64,000 nucleotides of DNA from Carboxylicivirga longa (GCF_050589825.1 NZ_JBNGOZ010000001.1:372001-436000), one strand, 5' to 3'. Shown: positions 1-9,235, counted from the stretch's first letter. The notes: a model not told the origin generated them from the sequence alone. Translations and numbers: made by a program.

Positions 1-497
1 AATCGGTTAAAGTACCCATGCTGATCCGTTGTCCCGAGATATTTAAAGGCGGTAAGAATATCGAACGCATGGTACAGAACGTGGATGTGGCACCAACGAT
101 TCTGGAATGTGCCGGGGTGAAGAAGCCGGATTACATGCCTGGTAAATCAATGGTTCAACTTTTAAAAGGCAACGAAGAAGGTTGGCGCACACGCGTGTAT
201 TACGAGTATTTCTGGGAATACGATTTCCCGATGACGCCAACCGTATTTGGTGTGCGTACCGATCGTTACAAATACATGCGTTATCAGGGTATCTGGGACC
301 AGAATGAATTATACGACATCATTAACGATCCGGATGAAAAATACAACCTGATGGGCGACCCGGAACATGCCGATGTGGCCAAGCAACTGGCTTCCGACCT
401 TTACGACTGGTTGGAGCAAACGCATGGAATGAATATTCCGTTAAAGCGCACCGTTAAAAATCCTTATGGCGATTATCGTCATCCAAAACAGTATTAA
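1..497 (+). CDS. Sulfatase, C-terminal part (cut by window edge)
   Basis: The reading frame is open from the window edge; the first in-frame ATG (position 18) is internal, because the preceding codons read S-V-K-V-P, typical of the sulfatase core before the VP-x-x-I-R-x-P segment. The visible part holds the C-terminal subdomain: GVRTDRYKYMRY followed by ELYDIINDPDEKYNL, the usual end of formylglycine sulfatases of arylsulfatase or heparan/chondroitin/ulvan type. The catalytic half lies outside the window, so the substrate cannot be guessed. A second sulfatase follows 165 bp downstream on the same strand, which suggests a polysaccharide utilisation locus. Confidence 0.9.
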   Translation, partial: SVKVPMLIRCPEIFKGGKNIERMVQNVDVAPTILECAGVKKPDYMPGKSMVQLLKGNEEGWRTRVYYEYFWEYDFPMTPTVFGVRTDRYKYMRYQGIWDQNELYDIINDPDEKYNLMGDPEHADVAKQLASDLYDWLEQTHGMNIPLKRTVKNPYGDYRHPKQY

Positions 498-602
498 TTG
501 ACAGGGGATGTACGAAATTTAAGTTTCACGCTAATATAGCCAACTATTACACAGAGGTCGCAAGTTATAGAATTTTGTTTTCAATACTTTGCGACCTTTG
601 TG

Positions 603-635
603 TTTGTCTGACTTCTCGAGTGATCTTTATGTTTT
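603..635 (+). promoter_or_regulatory. Possible Bacteroidota-type promoter for the second sulfatase
   Basis: A TTTG at 603-606 is followed, 21 bases later, by TATGTTTT (628-635), one mismatch from the Bacteroidota -7 box TAnnTTTG. It would start transcription about 20 bases ahead of the ATG at 663. The match is imperfect and the region is T-rich, so this is only a suggestion. Confidence 0.3.
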
Positions 636-662
636 GGGGCATCCTCTTTTTTTTCTTTTGCA

Positions 663-2114
663 ATGCAACTAAACAAATTATTAACAGGACTTGTGCTGGC
701 GAGCGGATTATTATTCGCCTGCCACAAACCAATCGAGAAAAAGCAGCCAAACATTCTTTTCTTTCTCGTGGATGATATGGGTTGGGCCGATGTGGGTTAC
801 AATGGTTCCCAATTTTATGAAACACCTCATATTGATCAGTTAGCCGGCGAGGGAATGGTATTCAGTAACGCCTATGCCACGCATCCCCGCTGCGTACCTT
901 CGCGTTATTCCATCATCACGGGTAAATATCCCGCCAGGGCACAAATGCCCGGTCCGGGCGAAGGTAAGCTGAATGTGCGCCCGGGTGATGAAGGGAAACT
1001 AAAGACGGATGAGCAAACCATCGCTTCAGCCTTGAAAGAGGCCGGTTATGCCACCTTCTTTGCCGGTAAATGGCACCTGGCTACCTCAGGTACAATGCCT
1101 CAGGATGTGGGCTTTGATGTGAATATTGCCGGTGGCCATGCTGGTTCTCCAATATCCTACTTTTATCCCTATAACGAGGGTCCTCAAAAGGGAAAAAAGG
1201 CACCCATCGAAGGCTTAGAAGATGGTGTGGAAGGCCAATACCTGACGGATCATTTAACGGATAAGACCATCGATTGGCTTAAGCAGCAACATAACGAGGA
1301 GCCCGATCAACCATTTTTTGCCTTTGTATCGCATTACGCCGTACATGAGCCTTTGCATGGTAAGCCCGAACACGTTGAAAAGTTCAGGAAAAAGCTCTCG
1401 ACCATGACCTACGAAGGCGAGGCCTTTGTGGAAGAAGGTGCGGGCACGACGAAAATGCATCAGGATGACCCGGAATACGCAGCTCTGATCTATAGCATGG
1501 ATGAGAGTCTGGGGCGCATCTTGAAAACCGTTGAAGAGATAGGCGAGGCCGACAATACGGTGGTCATCTTCTTTTCTGATAACGGCGGCTTGTCCAACCG
1601 TGGGTTTAATCCCCGACGAGTGGCCACATCCAACTATCCGCTGAGGGCAGGCAAAGGGCATCTCTACGAGGGAGGGGTTCGCGAGCCCATGATTGTTAAG
1701 TGGCCGGGTACGGTAGCGGCCGGTTCTGTATCCAAAGAGGTGGTGACTGGAACAGATTTCTTCCCATCTATACTCGATATGGCCGGTCAGCAGTTAAAGC
1801 CGCGGGCGCATCAGGATGGTGTGAGTTTTATGGCTGCACTGAGGCAACAGAATGCACCCACTAGCGAGCGGCCAATTTTCTGGCATTCGCCTGTCGATCG
1901 TCCGCATGCCACCGGTGATTCCAATTGTACAGCTGTTCGTAAAGGGCGTTACAAGCTCATTGAGTTTTACGATACCAATACCGTTGAGCTGTATGATTTG
2001 AGCAGCGATTTGGGCGAAACAAAGAATCTGGCCGCGGAACTTCCCGAAGTGCGCGATCAATTGCTCAAACTGATACATGACTGGCGACGCGAAGTGAATG
2101 CCTATGTAAAATAG
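663..2114 (+). CDS. Sulfatase lipoprotein (formylglycine type, S1 family)
   Basis: This gene encodes a 483-aa sulfate ester hydrolase, exported as a lipoprotein: a hydrophobic N-terminus ends in the lipobox LFAC with Cys20 as the lipidated residue. N-terminal metal ligands are in LVDDMGW (Asp37-Asp38). The activation signature is Cys77-V-P-S-Arg81, in which Cys is oxidised to formylglycine by a maturase. A conserved YSIITGKYPAR stretch follows, then FSDNGG (metal-binding Asp/Asn) and a GKGHLYEGGVREP segment. Length is normal for S1 sulfatases. The substrate is probably a sulfated polysaccharide or glycosaminoglycan, by family and by the neighbouring sulfatase, but the sequence does not fix it. 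Confidence 0.93.
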   Translation: MQLNKLLTGLVLASGLLFACHKPIEKKQPNILFFLVDDMGWADVGYNGSQFYETPHIDQLAGEGMVFSNAYATHPRCVPSRYSIITGKYPARAQMPGPGEGKLNVRPGDEGKLKTDEQTIASALKEAGYATFFAGKWHLATSGTMPQDVGFDVNIAGGHAGSPISYFYPYNEGPQKGKKAPIEGLEDGVEGQYLTDHLTDKTIDWLKQQHNEEPDQPFFAFVSHYAVHEPLHGKPEHVEKFRKKLSTMTYEGEAFVEEGAGTTKMHQDDPEYAALIYSMDESLGRILKTVEEIGEADNTVVIFFSDNGGLSNRGFNPRRVATSNYPLRAGKGHLYEGGVREPMIVKWPGTVAAGSVSKEVVTGTDFFPSILDMAGQQLKPRAHQDGVSFMAALRQQNAPTSERPIFWHSPVDRPHATGDSNCTAVRKGRYKLIEFYDTNTVELYDLSSDLGETKNLAAELPEVRDQLLKLIHDWRREVNAYVK

Positions 2115-2242
2115 AGAGGTGAAATATGCTCAGGATGGCAATAATGAATATCTGCCTGGAATACTTGTCTATGGGGATTCAATTAATTAGTTGCTGGTGC
2201 GAGCAGACAACTTCATCCTTTAAACAACTTCTGTATTTAAAC

Positions 2243-2276
2243 GCCTGCTTGGTTAATTTCCTGGCGGGCTTTTTTT
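2243..2276 (+). terminator. Probable terminator downstream of the sulfatase
   Basis: GCCTGC at 2243-2248 can pair with GCGGGC at 2264-2269 (one G-T pair), followed by a run of seven T. It lies 130 bp after the sulfatase stop. The stem is short and the loop long, so it is weak. Confidence 0.4.
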
Positions 2277-2277
2277 G

Positions 2278-2448
2278 TTAGAAATAAGTTTAGAGCATAC
2301 ATATTTAGATGAAAACTACTTCAATGGAAGAAGCACCAATGCGGCGGCTGAATCATTTAATGCTAAAATCAAAGACTTCAGAAGACAATTCAGAGGTGTT
2401 AAGGATGTCAACTTTTTCCTCTACCGTCTCTGCAAAATTTATGCTTAG
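2278..2448 (+). pseudogene. Transposase C-terminal remnant (ISL3/ISAon1-like)
   Basis: An open stretch without a start codon reads ...DENYFNGRSTNAAAESFN followed by AKIKDFRRQFRGVKDVNFF and a stop at 2446. The N-A-A-A-E-S-F-N-A-K-I-K pattern is the last part of DDE transposases of the ISL3/ISAon1 kind that are common in Bacteroidota. Only about 55 residues remain and no terminal inverted repeat was seen, so it is a dead fragment left in the host flank. Confidence 0.7.
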
Positions 2449-2482
2449 ACCCAGAATTTGCACCTGATCCCCGTTTGCGCAT

Positions 2483-2517
2483 AAAAAAACCCTGTAAGTT
2501 TTGACTTACAGGGTTTT
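2483..2517 (-). terminator. Strong terminator, probably the original one of tRNA-Ser
   Basis: A perfect 14-bp stem (2486-2499 with 2504-2517) has a four-base loop. Reading on the minus strand, it ends in a run of seven T. It is only 22 bp outside the left attachment site. Before the element inserted, it would have stood directly downstream of tRNA-Ser(TGA), which is now at 50129-50213 on the same strand. Confidence 0.8.
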
Positions 2518-2539
2518 GCTTTAATTTGCTGTTTTGCTC

Positions 2540-2553
2540 AGCGGAGAGAGAGG
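2540..2553. repeat. Left attachment site (att direct repeat)
   Basis: This 14-bp copy is identical to the tRNA-Ser 3' end at 50127-50140. It is followed by an inverted repeat: AGAGAGGT at 2547-2554 and ACCTCTCT at 2561-2568, with a six-base spacer. That arrangement fits the core site of a tyrosine recombinase. Confidence 0.85.
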
Positions 2554-2828
2554 TAAGAGAACCTCTCTTCGTATTTTGTTATATATCAATATCATAAGTA
2601 CTTTAAAATTTTAACTGGCTACGTTTTAGTCACAAAAACCAACTACGCCATAAACCAGTCAAAACCTACAATATTTCAGGTTCTAATTTACACCTTTTAA
2701 TTGAAAGTGCAATACGCTGTTTTTTGTTCCATAGTGTATTGTGAAAAATGCCTTGAAATTCAATCGTAATAAGTCGCTGTGTTTAGCCATAACGATGGCT
2801 TTTGTATTAATTAATAATTATCAAAAAA
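2554..2828. other. Left end of the element, non-coding
   Basis: No gene is seen here. The stretch contains GTCGCTGTGTTTAGCCAT at 2773-2790, loosely similar to the integrase arm repeats of the right end (GTCGC...GGCAT), and a perfect AGCCAT-AACG-ATGGCT hairpin at 2785-2800, just ahead of the RteC-like gene. These could be recombinase/excisionase or operator sites. Confidence 0.4.
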
Positions 2829-3428
2829 ATGGAACAAAAGACAGAGCGATTTATTAAGAAGGTTGAAAATGCATTTGCATCAGGAACGGTTCGTATTAGC
2901 CAATTTGAAAACCTAACAAATGAATGGAAGCAGTTAATTTATTTTCAATGCTACCAGGATGATGATGCAAAACAGGTTCACCGCAGATTAAATCATCTAA
3001 AATTGACGGTACAATGGTATCAGAGACAGTTCAATACTCAACAAAACAAGAACTTATCTGACTTTTTTCAAATCATGATTCAATTCGTAAGTGTTGAGTT
3101 AGAGAGTCTTTCAATTTATACAGATGATAACAAAATGACAGTAGACACAAAAGAGACAATTGGTGATGAATTTAGTTGGACAGGTAAAAAACGTGACTTA
3201 ATTGAGCTTGCGTGTTCTTTAAAGGAAGCCAATTGTATAAATAGTGGAAATGTTAGTTTACAGAAGTTAGTTGAGCTTTTTGAGTCTATTTTTGACATTG
3301 AACTAAAAAGTTTTAATTCAGAGCTTTCAAAAATGGCAGTTCGTAAACCTTTGAAAAACAATGTTCAAAGAGCTTATTTTTTAAATGAATTGGCAGGTAA
3401 GTTCAATGATAAAATGCTTAAAAAGTAA
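2829..3428 (+). CDS. RteC-like regulator
   Basis: This 199-aa protein has the C-terminal pattern of the RteC family: a KKRDLIELACSL helix, then NSGNVSLQKLVELFESIFDI and a terminal RKPLKNNVQRAYFLNELAGKF segment. RteC is known from the Bacteroides conjugative transposon CTnDOT, where it activates the excision operon. Here it is the first gene at the left end, facing inward, so a role in excision or lysogeny control is plausible. It does not imply conjugation, since no transfer genes are present. Confidence 0.75.
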   Translation: MEQKTERFIKKVENAFASGTVRISQFENLTNEWKQLIYFQCYQDDDAKQVHRRLNHLKLTVQWYQRQFNTQQNKNLSDFFQIMIQFVSVELESLSIYTDDNKMTVDTKETIGDEFSWTGKKRDLIELACSLKEANCINSGNVSLQKLVELFESIFDIELKSFNSELSKMAVRKPLKNNVQRAYFLNELAGKFNDKMLKK

Positions 3429-3512
3429 TAAATCATACACCACTTGATACACAAGTAGGGTTCAAAAGTCTTTCCATGTTATCAACTTTGTTCCGAATTA
3501 TAAAGTAAGGAC

Positions 3513-3869
3513 ATGAACGTAATAACAATTGAATCCGAAGCTTATAAAGCTCTTATAGACAAATTAGATTCCCTTTTTCAATTTATTAATTTGAATCAAC
3601 AAGTGTTTAATCCAGATGAAGCGTGGGTTGACGGTGAAGACGTGTGTACGTACCTACGTATTAGCATACGGACTTTACAGAGGTTGCGCAAAAGTGGTAA
3701 AATCACTTATTCGACATTGGGCGGTAAAACCTATTATTCTATTGCGGAATTAAAGAAGCTGCTTGAAAGCCGAAAAGTACGCAGTGCTGTGGAGTCGGTA
3801 GATGAGCTTTGTGATGTTTATAAAGAACGCATCGATAGCCTACAGGGTAAGACAAAGTATGATTTATAA
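3513..3869 (+). CDS. Helix-turn-helix, excisionase-like protein
   Basis: This 118-aa protein has a MerR/Xis-type winged HTH at about residues 40-90: WVDGEDVCTYLRISIRTLQR, then LRKSGKITYSTLGGKTYYS and AELKKLL. Such proteins bind DNA next to attachment sites or promoters in Bacteroidota mobile elements and act as excisionases or small regulators. It lies 85 bp after the RteC-like gene on the same strand. Confidence 0.8.
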   Translation: MNVITIESEAYKALIDKLDSLFQFINLNQQVFNPDEAWVDGEDVCTYLRISIRTLQRLRKSGKITYSTLGGKTYYSIAELKKLLESRKVRSAVESVDELCDVYKERIDSLQGKTKYDL

Positions 3870-3901
3870 ATGTATTGTATACCAGGAAATACGACAAAGT
3901 A

Positions 3902-4213
3902 ATGATAGTTTACCTCTCCGGAATAAATAAGGAAACCGACATTAAGGAAATTCATGGGTTAAAAATCTATTTGTTGAATTTGGGTTGTACTGTTATCAGC
4001 CCGGAAGATAAAGAGCTTGATAAACTTAATTGGTCAGAGAATATCAGACTAAGGTTAAGCTTTATTCAAAGTAGTAGCACGATTTATATGCTACCCGACT
4101 GGAAAGAGAGCTTGATGGCACGAATTGAGTTGACAGCAGCGATGGATGATAAGATGCCTCTTTGTTTTTCACCAGAAGATATTAGAGGATTATTAACCAC
4201 CCTTGACGGCTAA
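3902..4213 (+). CDS. DUF4406 protein (deoxyribosyltransferase-like fold)
   Basis: This 103-aa protein starts MIVYLSGINKE and contains the family pattern YLSG...L...G..VISPED...W...RL.....SSTIYMLPDWKES..ARIEL..A. DUF4406 belongs to the nucleoside 2-deoxyribosyltransferase-like superfamily and is common in phages and mobile elements; its activity there is not established. The ATG at 3902 is chosen because upstream codons in frame offer only a TTG and add non-conserved residues. The gene ends in a 16-bp sequence repeated in inverse orientation at 9914-9929. Confidence 0.75.
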   Translation: MIVYLSGINKETDIKEIHGLKIYLLNLGCTVISPEDKELDKLNWSENIRLRLSFIQSSSTIYMLPDWKESLMARIELTAAMDDKMPLCFSPEDIRGLLTTLDG

Positions 4214-4222
4214 TATGGTTTG

Positions 4223-4257
4223 GGCAGGGTTGAACAAGGGCAGCCCTGCCATTTTTT
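4223..4257 (+). terminator. Terminator after the DUF4406 gene
   Basis: GGCAGGG (4223-4229) pairs with CCCTGCC (4244-4250), followed by ATTTTTT. It separates the regulatory genes from the antirepressor-primase pair. Confidence 0.65.
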
Positions 4258-4280
4258 AGAAACATATCGAAGAAACAATT

Positions 4281-4823
4281 ATGACAAAAAAGCAAAAGAT
4301 AGTAGCAAAGATTAATAATGTAAGCATTATGCTGATTGATGGTGCAGATAAACTTGTACCAATAAAACCGATTTGCGAAGCGTTGGGTATTAATCACAGT
4401 AACCAGATAGTAAAAGTCCAAAAGGATGAAATATTGGGTTCAGTTGGAGTGCTCAGCACTACAACTGGAAGTGATGGAAAAAAGTACGAGATGTTTTGTT
4501 TGCCCTATATGTATGCTTTGGGCTGGCTTTTTACCATTAACCCAAAGAACGTCAAAGCAGAAGCCAAGGAAACCATTCTTAAATACAAAATGGAATGTTA
4601 TACAGCTTTATTTAATCACTTTTCCGACCAATCGGAATTTCTGGAGCAAAAGCAAAAAGTACTGGAAAAACAAATGGAAGAAGTTGAACGCATTCGAAAT
4701 GATTACACTAAAACAAAGAACCAGTTTAATGAAGCCAGAAAAGCGCTCAATGAAGTTAAGGAAATGACCTTTGAGGAATGGCAATTAAACAAACGACAAT
4801 TGACTTTAGATTTTAAAAATTAA
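4281..4823 (+). CDS. Phage antirepressor N-terminal domain protein (P22_AR_N)
   Basis: The first 110 residues match the P22 antirepressor N-terminal domain: a VSIMLIDGADKLVPIKPICE segment, GINHSNQIVKVQKD, a LPYMYALGWLFTINP block and a KYKMECYTALFNHF helix. The rest (residues 115-160) is a charged coiled coil, QKQKVLEKQMEEVERIRNDY. Proteins of this type regulate lysogeny by acting on repressors or by binding DNA. The primase gene starts 13 bp downstream, so the two are probably co-transcribed. Confidence 0.82.
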   Translation: MTKKQKIVAKINNVSIMLIDGADKLVPIKPICEALGINHSNQIVKVQKDEILGSVGVLSTTTGSDGKKYEMFCLPYMYALGWLFTINPKNVKAEAKETILKYKMECYTALFNHFSDQSEFLEQKQKVLEKQMEEVERIRNDYTKTKNQFNEARKALNEVKEMTFEEWQLNKRQLTLDFKN

Positions 4824-4836
4824 ACTGGCAGCATAC

Positions 4837-7800
4837 ATGGATGCAAACAAGGTTATTGAGCAAATAAACGACCATATTCTAAGTGTTGTCGAAAATTTTA
4901 TAGAGTTAAAACAAAGGGGCAGTAACTTTATGGGTTGCTGCCCTTTTCATAACGAAAAAACACCATCGTTGAGTGTAAACCCGGCAAAGGGTATTTTTAA
5001 ATGTTTTGGCTGTGGCAAAGGTGGTAATGCCATTGAATTTATTAAAGAGCATGAAGGCGTTGATTTTAAAGAGGCAGTCGAGATTGGTGCGAAGAAGCTG
5101 AGAATGGACTTTCAATGGAAGCATAGTTCTAATTTTGATGAAATAAAGTATAAGCATGAAGAGAGTTTGAAAATAGCGTGTACCGTGATTGAGAAGTTCT
5201 TTCTGGAACAGGTCAGCCAAAAGGAAGCGCAACTGTACATTGAAGAACGCAAACTTGCTATTCCCAAAGAAAGTAGCTTTAACATCGGTTATGCTCCAAA
5301 TGGGAATGCACTCCTGGCCCATGCAAGAAAAAGTGGCCTTAAAACTGAAATACTTGAGGAAATAGGAGTGCTAAAAAGCAATGATAAAGGTATCTATGAT
5401 TTCTTCAGAAACAGATTGATATTTCCTATCTCTAATTCACGAGGGCAAACAATCGCTTTTGCAGGGCGAGACTTAAGTAAAGACCCCAAGATAAAATACC
5501 TAAATACACCGGAAAGCTGCATCTATACAAAAGGTAATGAGCTGTATGCCTTAAATGAAGGGAGGTTTGCCATTAAAAAGGAAGATAGGGCATATATCAC
5601 AGAAGGTTATACCGATGTTTTAAGATTACATTCGATAGAGATTGTAAATTCGGTTGCTACAGGTGGAACTGCCCTGACCATAGCACAGGTTAAACTACTG
5701 AGACACTATACCAATAAGGTAACTTTAATCTTTGATGGAGATAAAGCAGGACAAAACGCCACAGATAGAAATGCTGAGATATTGATTAAAAACCAGTTCC
5801 ATGTTTCGGTCATAGCCTTGCCCGATAAGCAAGACCCTGATTCGCTTTTTACCACCAAAGAACAATTTCTTCAGTATAATAACCAGCAAGCCGATTACAT
5901 CGTTTATAAAACTTCACAGTATGCAGAAAGATTTGCTTCCGACCCGGTTAAAAAATCGGAGGCTATAAAACGAATCTCTATGCTAATTGCGAACTACGAT
6001 AAGACAAAGCAAGAGGTTTATATTGACTTTGTGGCAGAACATATCAAGCCTAAGAAAGCATGGCAGGATGCCATTAAAGAGTTTATCAAAGATGAGCCAA
6101 AGCGAAGCCACCGTTATAATATCCCTGAACATGTTAGTCTGAATAAATTTGACCGTTGGGGTTTCTATGTGGAGAATAATTGCTACGTGTTCCGCAATAA
6201 GAAAGGCGATGACTTTGTTCATCATTCTAATTTTGTGATGACCCCACTCTTTCATATTGAAAGTCCAATTAATGCCAAACGCTTGTACGAAATCAAGAAC
6301 CGTCACAATCTGGTTAAAATAATCGAACTTCCCCAACGTGATATGGTTAGCATTACAGCTTTCAAGCTCCAGATAGAATCATTAGGAAATTTTTTATGGA
6401 CCGGAGGGGAAAGCGAATTGAATAAACTCAAAGCCTGGCTTTATGAAAAAACGAAAAGCTGCAAAGAGATAGTCCAGATGGGATGGCAACGAGAAGGCTT
6501 TTTTTGTTGGGGTAACGGTATTTTCAATGGCGATGAATTTATAAAAGCTGACAAGTATGGAATAGTCAAACACCAGGATAAGTATTTCTATATTCCTGCC
6601 TGTTCTGAAATTTATTCAGGTGACGATACTTTGTTTGAGTTTGAACGCCACTTTATCCATAATGAGGGCAATATTACCTTGTATGAATATGCAACAAAGT
6701 ATTATGGTGTATTTGGGTTAAATGGTATTATAACCTTATCCTTTTACTTTGCCTGTTTGTTCATGGACATCATATCAAAGCGGTTTGATAAATTCCCAAT
6801 CCTGAACATGTATGGTCAGAAGGGTTCAGGAAAGAATACATGTGCAGAAAGCATCTTGTACATGTTTGGCAGAAAAGGCAAAGTTCCCAATCTTCATAAC
6901 TCCAGTAAGCCATCCATTGCCGACCATGTGGCTACAAGTTCCAATGCCGTTTGTGTTCTTGATGAATACCGTAATGATTTGGAAATGGAAAAGCGTGAGC
7001 TGCTCAAAGGGTTTTGGGATAAGACCGGGCGAACACGCATGAACATGGATAAGGACAAGAAAAAGGAAACCTCAAAAGTGAACCAGGGAATCATTGTCTG
7101 TGGGCAGCAAATAGCTACGGCTGATATTGCCTTATTTAGCCGATTCATTGCACTTGGATTCTCAAAAACAGTATTCTCATATGAGGAAAAGCGTTTGTTT
7201 GAAGAGCTGGAGCAAATTAACAAACAAGGATTGACACAAATAACCCATCAGTTATTAAAGCACAGGGAAACTTTTGCCCGAAACTATAACAAGACGGTTG
7301 ATGCAGTTAGTGATAAGTTTAGGGAATTATTAGGAACAATAGCTGTTGAAACGAGAATTTACAACAATTGGTTAACTGTTGCATCTGCTTATGTAACCAT
7401 TTCCAATATAGTGGAAATGCCATTTTTATATGAAGAAATCATGGAGTTGTTCGTGAAAATGATGATTGAACAAAACAAAGAAACAGCCAGAAATGATGAT
7501 TTGGGTATCTTTTGGAAGACTGTTCAATATCTTATCAGCTCCAATGTTTTGTTTGAAGAAGGTGATTACCGTGTGGTTTATGCAGAAAAAATTGAGCGCA
7601 CTTTTAAAGAAGATGGTAAGTGGCAAAAATCTGATATAGTATTCCAGGAACCGCTTAAGCTATTTTATCTATCCGTAAGCCGTGTGTTTGCTTTGTATAA
7701 GTCTCAGGCTTTGCGAGAAGGCGACAAGCCTCTGCCTGAAGCAACAGTGGAGTATTATTTGAAGAACAGCCCTGCATTTATCTGTGATACCAAGAAAGTC

Positions 7801-7956
7801 AGTTTTAAAAAGATGGATGCAAAATCGGGATACCAGGAGATAGATGAAAGGGGCAATAAAAAATACACCAGTACAACGGCTTTTGTGTTCTATCTCGATA
7901 AGCTGAACCTTAACCTTGATACAAAATCAGAGCCGATGCAAAGCTTCAATAATTAA
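4837..7956 (+). CDS. DnaG-type primase fused to a P-loop helicase-like domain
   Basis: This 1039-aa replication protein begins with a CHC2 zinc finger (Cys35, His38, Cys56, Cys59), followed by the bacterial primase catalytic core and a Toprim domain at about residues 250-320 (ITEGYTDVLRL, then LIFDGDKAGQ, with the catalytic Glu and the Asp-x-Asp). The C-terminal half has a Walker A motif GQKGSGKNT at about 659-667 and a Walker B VLDEY near 706, as in helicases of the DUF927/SF3-like kind. It is therefore a primase-helicase that would let the element start its own replication. There is no separate DnaB or polymerase gene, so the host replisome must supply elongation. The iteron array downstream is a candidate origin. 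Confidence 0.88.
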   Translation: MDANKVIEQINDHILSVVENFIELKQRGSNFMGCCPFHNEKTPSLSVNPAKGIFKCFGCGKGGNAIEFIKEHEGVDFKEAVEIGAKKLRMDFQWKHSSNFDEIKYKHEESLKIACTVIEKFFLEQVSQKEAQLYIEERKLAIPKESSFNIGYAPNGNALLAHARKSGLKTEILEEIGVLKSNDKGIYDFFRNRLIFPISNSRGQTIAFAGRDLSKDPKIKYLNTPESCIYTKGNELYALNEGRFAIKKEDRAYITEGYTDVLRLHSIEIVNSVATGGTALTIAQVKLLRHYTNKVTLIFDGDKAGQNATDRNAEILIKNQFHVSVIALPDKQDPDSLFTTKEQFLQYNNQQADYIVYKTSQYAERFASDPVKKSEAIKRISMLIANYDKTKQEVYIDFVAEHIKPKKAWQDAIKEFIKDEPKRSHRYNIPEHVSLNKFDRWGFYVENNCYVFRNKKGDDFVHHSNFVMTPLFHIESPINAKRLYEIKNRHNLVKIIELPQRDMVSITAFKLQIESLGNFLWTGGESELNKLKAWLYEKTKSCKEIVQMGWQREGFFCWGNGIFNGDEFIKADKYGIVKHQDKYFYIPACSEIYSGDDTLFEFERHFIHNEGNITLYEYATKYYGVFGLNGIITLSFYFACLFMDIISKRFDKFPILNMYGQKGSGKNTCAESILYMFGRKGKVPNLHNSSKPSIADHVATSSNAVCVLDEYRNDLEMEKRELLKGFWDKTGRTRMNMDKDKKKETSKVNQGIIVCGQQIATADIALFSRFIALGFSKTVFSYEEKRLFEELEQINKQGLTQITHQLLKHRETFARNYNKTVDAVSDKFRELLGTIAVETRIYNNWLTVASAYVTISNIVEMPFLYEEIMELFVKMMIEQNKETARNDDLGIFWKTVQYLISSNVLFEEGDYRVVYAEKIERTFKEDGKWQKSDIVFQEPLKLFYLSVSRVFALYKSQALREGDKPLPEATVEYYLKNSPAFICDTKKVSFKKMDAKSGYQEIDERGNKKYTSTTAFVFYLDKLNLNLDTKSEPMQSFNN

Positions 7957-8010
7957 GGAGGAATGAATATTACCGAAGAAATAGATTTATAATTTTTACT
8001 TTTGACTACT

Positions 8011-9048
8011 ATGGATAAGTTAGATATTAACAATCGCCTGTTAACAGATGTAAAGCAGATAATTGAGCAAGGAAGACAGCAAGTTTCACAAGCCGTGAAT
8101 GTTGGTATTACTGCTACGTACTGGAATGTAGGCAAACGGATAAAAGAAGATATACTTGAAAATAAGCGAGCTGATTACGGAAAACAAATTTTGCCAACAC
8201 TGTCGGCAAAATTGGTAAATGAATACGGTAAAGGCTATTCTGCAAGGAATTTGAAAAGAATGATTGACTTTTATGGGGCTTTTCCTGATGCAGAAAATGT
8301 CTCCGCATTGTGGAGACAATTGAGTTGGTCACATTTTATTCATATAATATCACTAAAAGCTGATTTGGAACGTGAGTTTTATGCTCAGATGTGCCGTATT
8401 GAAAGTTGGAGTACCCGAACATTAAAGGATAAAATTGACTCAATGTTGTTTGAGCGTACGGCTATCAGTAAAAAGCCAGAAGAGCTTGCAAAGCTTGAAC
8501 TTCAAGAGTTAAAAGAAAGTGACAAAATTTCTCCTGACTTGGTTTTTAAAGACCATTATGTGCTTGATTTCTTAAATCTGAAAGATACTTATGCAGAGAA
8601 AGACCTTGAAGCTGCTATACTTAAGGAGATAGAGAACTTCTTGATTGAGCTTGGAGCAGGTTTTACGTTTGTAGCTCGTCAAAAACGAATGATTATTGAT
8701 AATATCGACCATAACCTCGACTTGTTGTTTTATCATCGAAAGCTGAAGCGTTTAATTGCCATTGAATTAAAGATTGGACGGTTTAAAGCAGCATATAAAG
8801 GGCAAATGGAATTGTATCTGCGTTATCTGGAAAAATACGACACCGAACCTCATGAGGAACAACCAATAGGTTTGATACTTTGTGCCGAAGGGAATCAGGA
8901 ACAGGTTGAACTTTTGCAGTTGGATAAAACAAACATAAAAGTAGGCGAATACATAACGCAGTATTTGCCTAAAGAGCTTTTGGCTAAGAAACTACATCAG
9001 TTTACAATTACGGCTAAAAAGCATATTGAAAACAGGGATAGCGAATGA
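8011..9048 (+). CDS. YhcG/DUF1016-type PD-(D/E)XK nuclease
   Basis: This 345-aa protein has an N-terminal helical DUF1016 region with YWNVGKRIKEDI, LSAKLVNEYGKGYSARNLKR and LSWSHF, and a C-terminal nuclease core. Likely catalytic residues are Asp237, Glu252 and Lys254 (NLDLLFYHRK...AIELK). The ATG at 8011 is preferred over the TTG at 8002. The family is widespread in restriction islands and mobile elements. Its biochemical role is poorly defined; proposals include nuclease activity in DNA repair or restriction. It lies between the primase and the iteron region. Confidence 0.88.
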   Translation: MDKLDINNRLLTDVKQIIEQGRQQVSQAVNVGITATYWNVGKRIKEDILENKRADYGKQILPTLSAKLVNEYGKGYSARNLKRMIDFYGAFPDAENVSALWRQLSWSHFIHIISLKADLEREFYAQMCRIESWSTRTLKDKIDSMLFERTAISKKPEELAKLELQELKESDKISPDLVFKDHYVLDFLNLKDTYAEKDLEAAILKEIENFLIELGAGFTFVARQKRMIIDNIDHNLDLLFYHRKLKRLIAIELKIGRFKAAYKGQMELYLRYLEKYDTEPHEEQPIGLILCAEGNQEQVELLQLDKTNIKVGEYITQYLPKELLAKKLHQFTITAKKHIENRDSE

Positions 9049-9073
9049 AGGTTTCAGATAAGATAATGAACAG

Positions 9074-9106
9074 CCCGGTATCAGTTTTGGTATCGGGTTT
9101 TTTGTT
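9074..9106 (+). terminator. Terminator after the YhcG-like gene
   Basis: CCCGGTA (9074-9080) pairs with TATCGGG (9091-9097, one G-T pair) and is followed by six or more T. The same sequence, nearly base for base, recurs at 9502-9531 on the other side of the HTH gene. Confidence 0.75.
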
Positions 9107-9235
9107 GAGTTATAGCAGGGAAAGGAAGTCTGTTTTATACCTTTCATGTTCATTATTATTAATTTAAAAATATGATTATGAATAAAAAAAAGTAATGAAA
9201 AGGTACTTAAGAACCTTGAAGAATTAAACAGGCAG

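Noticed and set aside
575..775. ORF overlapping the start of the second sulfatase
   Set aside because: It is a frame shadow running over the signal peptide region; the sulfatase lipobox frame is clearly the real one.
4426..4767. 113-codon ORF inside the antirepressor gene
   Set aside because: It is an alternative frame of a gene with clear P22_AR_N similarity.
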